Shown here: positions 57,986-64,000 of the stretch, in pieces
Numbering within the stretch: position 1 is the stretch's first letter
Layout of the letters: each line of letters begins with the position of its first letter
Source: Filosporella fistucella
Lineage: Eukaryota; Ascomycota; Leotiomycetes; Helotiales
Direction: 5' to 3'
Assembly: GCA_030077755.1 (NCBI GenBank)
Contig: JAQJZZ010000017.1
Location: 1,488,001-1,552,000 of the forward strand
DNA length: 64,000 nt
Notes under the pieces: generated by a model
Told to the model about the DNA's origin: nothing
Seen by the model: only the letters and a program-made list of their open reading frames with translations
The model's database searches: none
Position numbers and translations under genes: made by a program

Positions 57986-60099
57986 ATGTCGTCAAAACGC
58001 ATTGTACACAGGTTCAAGAGCCTTTTCAAAGATAAAGATGTCGCAATGAAAGAAGACTCTACATTCCCGAGTACGGTGAGAAAAGCTTCCGACGAAAGCG
58101 GACCATCAACTTGGGTGTATATTCCTCTTCGGCCTGAGCGAAAAGAGATTCGATTGATATCCCTTCAACCAGGATATTGGGAAGACCCGATTTCATGCAA
58201 ACTATCTACTGTACTGCTGGAAGATGTTCGATCTGCCTATGAAACTTTATCCTATGTCTGGAATGCTGAGCCAGGCTTCGAAACCATATTCCTCCATGGC
58301 AAATCATGCCAAATCACCAAAAACCTGTTTTTGGCTTTACGACGGCTGAGGAAGACGGTTGAAATTCGAACTTTATGGGTCGATGCACTTTGTATCGACC
58401 AGCAAAGCCAGGATGAAAAATCGCATCAAGTAGACTTGATGGGCCAGATATACAAGTCGTGCTCGAGAGTTTTTCTATGGCTTGGGGACTATACCGACGA
58501 CAGCTTCAGAGATACTCGTAATCTTGAGCATAACGAGAATTTCCCCTGGTTCGGAGGAAAAGAGATTGCCGAAGAATGGACCAAGCATGATAAAGTTTAT
58601 CAGGCATTTACTCTAATACATGAGTTCTCTCAAAATATGCACTGCAGGGATATGTCTGCTTATCGTCATGATGATCCTACGACAAAGAGTGGTATTCTTG
58701 ATCCAGAGGTTCTTGATATATTTGGACGCATCATAGAATCGCCTGTAAGCAGCACTCCTTATATTTATCCTACTTTCTTTTCTCCTCTGTGCTGAAGTGA
58801 GATCCGTCAGTTCCGACTTTGACCTCATAGAACCCGTCTAGAAGGATATAAATGCGCAGGGCTAATTTGCAGTAGTGGTGGACAAGATTGTGGGTGGTTC
58901 AAGAAACTGTACTACCACCAGAAGCACTGATTGTCTTCGGATCGATCTCAACACCCTGGAAAATACTGGAAAAGGCCGGTCTGGGATATCACATGCACAG
59001 TGCGACTTGTTGCGCCAAAGTGAGAGAATCTTTCGAGGACAAGCACAGAGTCATTTTCTCAAAATTCAAGAGAAATATTTTCCGGCTCGAGCTTACAAGG
59101 AAAGAAACAGGTAAAGATGGAGAATTTTACCATCTCTTGTGGAGATATCGTACAAGGCAGTCTTCGGATCCTCGAGATATGGTTTACGGTCTGTTTGGCT
59201 TCGCGTCCGAATTTGCCAGTGAGATGGCTGCCGATTACACGCTGGACAAAAACGAAGTATATCGGCGAGCGACGCTCTCATGTCTCAAGAGTACTGGGAA
59301 GTTGCATATCCTCAAAGGCCAGCGGACACCAAACGATAGTATGCCAAGTTGGGTTTACGATTGGAGTTCCGAGGTTGATGAGAATTTTTGGCATTACGAA
59401 TTGATTCGGATGTACAACCGTACATACCAAGCTTCACAGAAGCGCGCCGCGAATTTCTCATGCGATGATACCAAACTTTCTGTGGAAGGAATATTCATTG
59501 ACGAAGTAGTTGCAGTTGCAGAGCAGAATTTTCTTGGTCTACGAAACATCAAGCCAAGAGCCAAAATAATCAAGAGCTGGCACGAAATGTGCGAGGACTT
59601 CTTTACCCCTTCTGACCCAGCTGAGCACATCACATATCCGATAGCCGGTCACTCATGGATGCAAGGATTTGGACGAACAATTATTGCAGATCTCGCTTTC
59701 AGGACGGCAAGCAGTGGGCAAAGAAGCTTGGCAAATCGTGCCTCAGTCGTTGAAGATGCTAATTTCAAAATATGGTGGGAGCAAGTACAGACTGGGCAAT
59801 GGGAGGAGATCTACCGGAACAAGGAAACGAGAGGATTCAGTGCATTGATCAACAACGCTGCCTCTGGACACAGATTCTTTATGACGAGGTCAGGATATCT
59901 TGGACTAGGAAATCCTCAAGTTGGTGACGAAATATGGGTTCTACTTGGCGGCAATGTTCCTTTTGTGCTTCGACCAGATGATGAGTCCGGTTGCCGACGC
60001 CTCATAGGGGACTGTTTCGTTCATGGTATCATGGATGGAGAGGCATTGGAACCTTCAAACGACGAGGAGCGAGCAACGCAAACTGTGGTGCTGAGATGA
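57986..60099 (+). CDS. HET-domain protein (heterokaryon incompatibility type)
   Basis: Exons 57986-58744 and 58876-60099 join (CCT|TGG) to 660 aa. The HET domain shows its three blocks: SAYETLSYVWNAEPGFETIF, ALRRLRKTVEIRTLWVDALC followed by IDQQSQDEKSHQVDLMGQIY, and WWTRLWVVQETVLPPEALIV. A conserved second half includes RTRQSSDPRDMVYGLFGF and ends with GLGNPQVGDEIWVLLGGNVP, the usual fungal HET C-terminal signature. HET proteins trigger cell death on fusion of unlike strains or act in immunity-like responses; which partner, if any, is unknown. No NACHT, WD40 or other repeat domain is fused. The intron (131 nt) is longer than most. No adjacent partner gene (such as a het-c or NLR gene) is seen. 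Confidence 0.93.
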
Positions 60100-60471
60100 G
60101 TGGTGCTTGTTGCAGATTAGGAATGCAACCGCCAATCACCAGGCAAATCTCGATTTGAAGTATCTCTACCCACTTCATCGATTCATCTGTTTCTGTCACT
60201 CTGACCAAAAAACCGAAAAGCTATGGAGGATTGATTCAGGGGTACTGCCTTATATCAGCCACTTTCATGTATTGCCTCTCTTTCCAGACGGCGAATTGAA
60301 TTTGAACAAGCGGAGGAGGAACCAATTCCCAAAACTAGAGCGCAACAGTGCCAACGTGGACTGCTCAACTTATTTTTACACCTCCTTGCCTTAGCATACT
60401 ACGTTTGACTGAGCTATACCACTGCGCAATGGTAGAGCACTCACTACTCAAGACATTTATTCAAATAATCT
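60100..60471. other. Convergent intergenic region
   Basis: 372 bp between the HET gene and the readable end of the NmrA-like gene. Nothing recognised. Confidence 0.45.
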
Positions 60472-61431
60472 CTAATTTTCCCAGTATCTCTTTAGATACG
60501 TCGCAACATCAAGCGCTTTTACATGAGGGCACAGTTCGTTGACCGTGGGTTTCAGAACAGCTACTCCAACTTCATCGTCAAGGATAATCAGTTTCAACTG
60601 CATCCACATTTTCTTCAGCAGATCTTCTTCTCTCGTCAACCCGACAATCTACTCCTCCATCTGCTTTCTTCCAAGCTTCTTAATCTGGAACCTTATGCCC
60701 CTCACCTTCCCTACAAGCTCAACAAGCCGATCAAATCGTATCGTACATCCCGCAACATCCATATCTCTCTCCCACCTTCCCTCCTCCAAGTCCAACGCCG
60801 CAGCCACGAACTCACCCACATTCCCAATCTCCGTCATCGTGATCCTCGGCCACGTCCCATCATCCTTAACGACGATCTCCGCGATTCCTGCCCCAGATCC
60901 ATCTTCCATATCACCTTCCCTATCGACTCCGAAACAAGCCTCTTCTAGCAGCTCTCCACATCCTATCCCAAGATAATTCATAAAACAACCTACATTGAAT
61001 CTTGCCCATTCTATCCCGCTCTTCTCGCATGCTTCCCATACAAGAGGTTTAGACATGGCCAGGAGATCTACTCTCCTTACGCCAGAGTGTCCACACGCCC
61101 ATTCAGAGGGGACGAAGCGTTTACAGCCTGCTTTCATAGCTGCGTCTAGTAATGCGATTTGGCATGTAGCTTGTGGGTCGTCTACAGCCAGGATGACAGA
61201 GATGATTGTATGAACATTTTCAAGATTGTTGGTGAGAGAAGTAGGGGACTTGTAGTCTACGGTTCTGATCTCGATATCGGCGTTTAGGTCTTTGGCCCAT
61301 TGGGGCAGAGAAGACGAACGGGAGAGGATGATGGGTTTCCATTTTTGGTCGGGATATGTTTTGGTTATTGCTGTGACGATTGAGCGGCCTGGACCTTGGG
61401 AGGTACCGCCTGCGATGGCTACGAGAGGCAT
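60472..61431 (-). CDS. NmrA-like NAD(P)-binding protein with an internal in-frame stop
   Basis: Open from ATG 61431 to TAG at 60651-60649 (260 aa). It has a Rossmann start MPLVAIAGGTSQGPGRSIVT, the GCKRFVPSEWACG block, and CFMNYLG, as in fungal NmrA-like/isoflavone-reductase-type oxidoreductases. After the TAG the same frame stays open for 58 codons that match the family's C-terminus (GLTREEDLLKKMWMQLKLII, ending TYLKRYWEN) and stops at 60472. So the gene either carries a nonsense mutation, or an in-frame 57-nt GTGAGG...GAGTAG segment (60705-60649) is spliced out and the stop removed. The second reading would delete GIRFQIKKLGRKQMEE, which looks like ordinary protein. Family confidence is high; integrity is uncertain. 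Confidence 0.75.
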
Positions 61432-62192
61432 TTAGAGTTAGAGTCGGGTTTTTGTTCCTGAAGCAGGGTATGATAGAGACTTCAAAGCTATTAATTTACC
61501 TGGATCGTGAGGACGATAAGAAGATACCAAACTGCACTGGAATGCACTACCTAGTACTAATAATTGCCTCATTATACTCGTGGATGTATGACTATATATT
61601 CATTCGGGTCATCAATTGTCGATCGTTCTTGACAATGAGGGGTTTGGTGCCTGTCTAAACTCCTATAGAAAAGCTATTCTGAGCATAATGGACGAATGAG
61701 TATCATGAATTTCGTTATCCCAAAGCTTGTAGAATGATATCAAACCCTCGAGTGAAAATTGCATTTGCCACCTGCAGCCGTGACTTTCGAAAGGATTTTT
61801 GGACGAAAAATGGACAACAGAGTAGTAGTACATTGAGCTTTCAATCAAATGCATATATACCAATATCAAGATTCATGAATTACCAATATCTCATGGAATT
61901 AGGCATACTGGAATCCCGCATGAATTTCCACTTGATGTATTGACCAATGTGATATGACATGTGAGGTATTGAGATTTCTATGAACCAGATTCCCTTTGCT
62001 TCTACAGACGCCATGCACTATGTATGCTAAATCTACATATGGTCGTACATAACCTACACCTATTTTACACTATGTTCATTACTGGCTTGCTTCTGACGGA
62101 GCTGGTTTTGCATCGACAAGAGAACCCCGCTCTAATTGTAGCTGTATGGCCAACGAAGCCATCTTGTACTTCATTTTGTCTCTGCTTTCTGT
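61432..62192. other. Intergenic; promoter of the NmrA-like gene and 3' flank of SUV3
   Basis: 761 bp, AT-rich, with no coding signal. Confidence 0.45.
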
Positions 62193-64000
62193 TCATCCTC
62201 CCGCACTTTTCTCGCTGGATTTTCCTTCCGCCTGTTCCCGCTCTTCAGGTGCAATATCATCAGACTCCATCTCAATTTCCGATTCCTCGTTCGTCTCCTC
62301 AGTGGAGTCATCATCCATATCTACAGCCGAATCTTCAAAAGCTTCGTCCGCATCCGAACCGTCTTGTTCCCTAACAGCATCTGCTGAGCTAGCATCACTC
62401 TCAAGGCTACTCTCCTGACCAGTGGCTTCCTTCGCTGCCTCTGCATCGAGCTGCCTTTTCATCTCTTTTAACCGCAGGAATTTGAGACGATTCCTTTCCT
62501 TGACATTGAAGTGGACTTCACTTAGGCAAACATCGATCTTATCTTCCACTAGTTTCTTAACATGAAACGCAAGCGCTTGGCTCCTGAATACACCATGGAA
62601 GCGATAACTCAGCCACAGATACAGTGTAATAGCTTTGTGCAGGGTTTCAAGCTTTCGCAAATAGTTCTTGCTTCCACCAATATGCTCACTTGGATCTTGC
62701 TCGATCAAGTCAAGGTTTAAGCATTTCAGATCCAGTAAATGCCCACCAGATTGAGTGGCAACGCAATTCGCCATTTCTCGGATGACATTGACAAAGCCAT
62801 ATTCTCGAAGAGATGTTGGTGCTGCCAAAAAAGTCAACCTATCCATGACACTGAGATCATACTCTTGAATTGCATCAGATATCGGAATTTGATCCTTCAT
62901 ATTACACAGAAAGAAAGACGGATTTAGCTTTGCGATATCATGAAGCCGCAGCATGATAAAACTGAATGGGGTGTTTGCTGGGAAATAACTGGCAAATCTG
63001 GCGACTACATCATCAGGCGGAAATATACCTGCCTTCTTGAGTGGCGCCACCTCCTGCGACATAGCCTTTTCAACGATTGGAAGATCCATTTTTTCCAGAC
63101 TAGTCACCCAGCCTTTGTTGGGAGAGTCTTTCCCGGCGGCCTTGACGGAATCGGCATGAGTTGCATCTCGAGCAGTTTTGTATCTTCCTGCCCGGCCACC
63201 AATCTGCTTGATTTCCGAAGGCTGCATAATTCGAAATCCAGATCCGTCGTGCTTCGAGGTTGATTCGAAAATAACCCTTCTGATGCTGAGATTCAAACCC
63301 ATACCAACAGCATCGCTAGCAACAAGATAATCATAATCATTATCTGGATCATTGAAGAACGCAGCTTGTTGAGCGCGCGTTTCAGGTGGTAATGATCCAT
63401 ATACAATAGCACATCGCTTTCCGGTCGTCTTTTCGATTTGTGTTTTCATGGCATGTATAGCAACCCGAGAAAATAGGATCACGGCATCTCCTTTTCTGAG
63501 TTTCTTGAGGTCTCCGTTAAGACTTCGCTTCTCCACTGCCAGAGGACTTAGACGCTCATATCGGTGAACGATGAGTTTTTCACCCAGAGCAGCACATAAA
63601 TCTGTGATCAATTGCACCGTTCGCAGTTCACCACAGAGGTGGACTTCTTTGGCTTGAACTCCAAGGAAAGCTTGTGTCCAAGCCCATCCACGGTCACGGT
63701 CAGAAATCATTTGTATCTCATCGATGACTGCCACATCGACCTTCGCGTTCAACGGTACCATTTCGACTGTGCAGCTGTGCATTACGTGCGTCATACCTTC
63801 AGGATAACGTCGCTCTTCACCAGTAACAAGAGCACATTGCACACCCTTGGCATTGAATCGCGAGTAGACTTCATGAGCAAGCAGTCGCAGCGGTCCAGCA
63901 TACACTCCCGTTCGAGCGGCCTCGAGCCTTTGCAGAGCATGATATGTTTTCCCAGAATTTGTAGGGCCAACATGAAGATGAATGACTCTCTGCAGCTCTC
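62193..64000 (-). CDS. SUV3: SUV3-like mitochondrial RNA helicase (5' end outside window)
   Basis: One uninterrupted frame from the window edge to the stop at 62193, about 602 aa, with the N-terminus beyond 64000. Helicase motifs are visible in order: LHVGPTNSGKTYHALQ (Walker A), VYAGPLRLLAHEVYSRF, VAVIDEIQMISDRDRGWAWT (motif II), VASDAVGMGLNLSIRRVIFE, and KQIGGRAGRY (motif VI). FHGVFRSQALAFHVKKLVED and the acidic Ser/Glu-rich tail complete it. SUV3 is the Ski2-like (DExH) helicase that with the exoribonuclease Dss1 forms the mitochondrial degradosome. The tail of about 90 highly acidic residues is longer than I expect for yeast Suv3. Start and mitochondrial presequence lie outside the window. 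Confidence 0.93.
   Translation of the reverse strand, partial: ELQRVIHLHVGPTNSGKTYHALQRLEAARTGVYAGPLRLLAHEVYSRFNAKGVQCALVTGEERRYPEGMTHVMHSCTVEMVPLNAKVDVAVIDEIQMISDRDRGWAWTQAFLGVQAKEVHLCGELRTVQLITDLCAALGEKLIVHRYERLSPLAVEKRSLNGDLKKLRKGDAVILFSRVAIHAMKTQIEKTTGKRCAIVYGSLPPETRAQQAAFFNDPDNDYDYLVASDAVGMGLNLSIRRVIFESTSKHDGSGFRIMQPSEIKQIGGRAGRYKTARDATHADSVKAAGKDSPNKGWVTSLEKMDLPIVEKAMSQEVAPLKKAGIFPPDDVVARFASYFPANTPFSFIMLRLHDIAKLNPSFFLCNMKDQIPISDAIQEYDLSVMDRLTFLAAPTSLREYGFVNVIREMANCVATQSGGHLLDLKCLNLDLIEQDPSEHIGGSKNYLRKLETLHKAITLYLWLSYRFHGVFRSQALAFHVKKLVEDKIDVCLSEVHFNVKERNRLKFLRLKEMKRQLDAEAAKEATGQESSLESDASSADAVREQDGSDADEAFEDSAVDMDDDSTEETNEESEIEMESDDIAPEEREQAEGKSSEKSAGG

Noticed and set aside
58745..58875. 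HET gene broken by a stop at 58794
   Set aside because: The stop lies inside a normal GTAAGC...AG intron; splicing joins IIESP to WWTRLWVVQE, the expected HET block.
60400..60470. tRNA-like D-arm sequence (GCAATGGTAGAGCACTC)
   Set aside because: No T-arm (GGTTCGA-type B box), no acceptor-stem pairing and no anticodon arm follow within tRNA distance; chance similarity.

Overview
The window is nuclear DNA of a filamentous ascomycete. Genes are split by many short introns (mostly 47-70 nt, GT-AG, with CTAAC/CTGAT-like branch points). Gene density is about one per 2 kb on both strands, and fungus-specific families are present (HET, DUF3176, fungal class-3 lipase, hybrid histidine kinase, fungal LtrA). 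The style of the proteins suggests Leotiomycetes (Botrytis/Sclerotinia relatives), but this is inference only. No rRNA, tRNA, CRISPR array or intact transposon was recognised.

Region 1 (1-9 kb) is metabolic and transport: a PLP aminotransferase, a small glycine-rich LEA-like protein behind stress-type promoter elements, an amino-acid permease with a GC-AG intron, a small unnamed fungal protein, and a 14-TM DHA2-type MFS exporter. Region 2 (9.6-13.1 kb) is a graveyard of three decayed copies of one MYND-finger protein family in two orientations. Region 3 (13.8-31.5 kb) is accessory: an LtrA-family membrane protein with a His-rich tail, a DUF3176 membrane protein, a ZZ-zinc-finger protein with a Gly/Cys-rich tail, a GRDP/DUF1399 protein, a class-3 lipase, a possible Cys-rich microprotein, a C2H2 factor and a secreted probable GPI protein.

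Region 4 (32.7-56.3 kb) is a conserved housekeeping block: a hybrid histidine kinase, a J-domain protein with a 20-nt exon, FIG4 phosphoinositide phosphatase, a TTI2-like protein (TELO2 complex), the CCA-adding enzyme, TRAPPC8/Trs85, CHMP7/Chm7 (ESCRT), RAD18, POL32/POLD3 and a GH125 mannosidase. RAD18 and POL32 both act at stalled replication forks and are divergently transcribed from a 183-bp gap holding a perfect 10-bp inverted repeat.

Region 5 (58-64 kb) holds a HET-domain protein, an NmrA-like oxidoreductase interrupted by an in-frame stop with its C-terminus still readable, and the mitochondrial RNA helicase SUV3, cut by the window end.

No clear new multi-gene system emerges. The best leads are the MYND-family graveyard, the RAD18/POL32 promoter palindrome, the stop-containing NmrA gene and the ZZ/GRDP neighbour pair. 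Exon coordinates are my own models from splice signals and reading frame, not transcript-supported.
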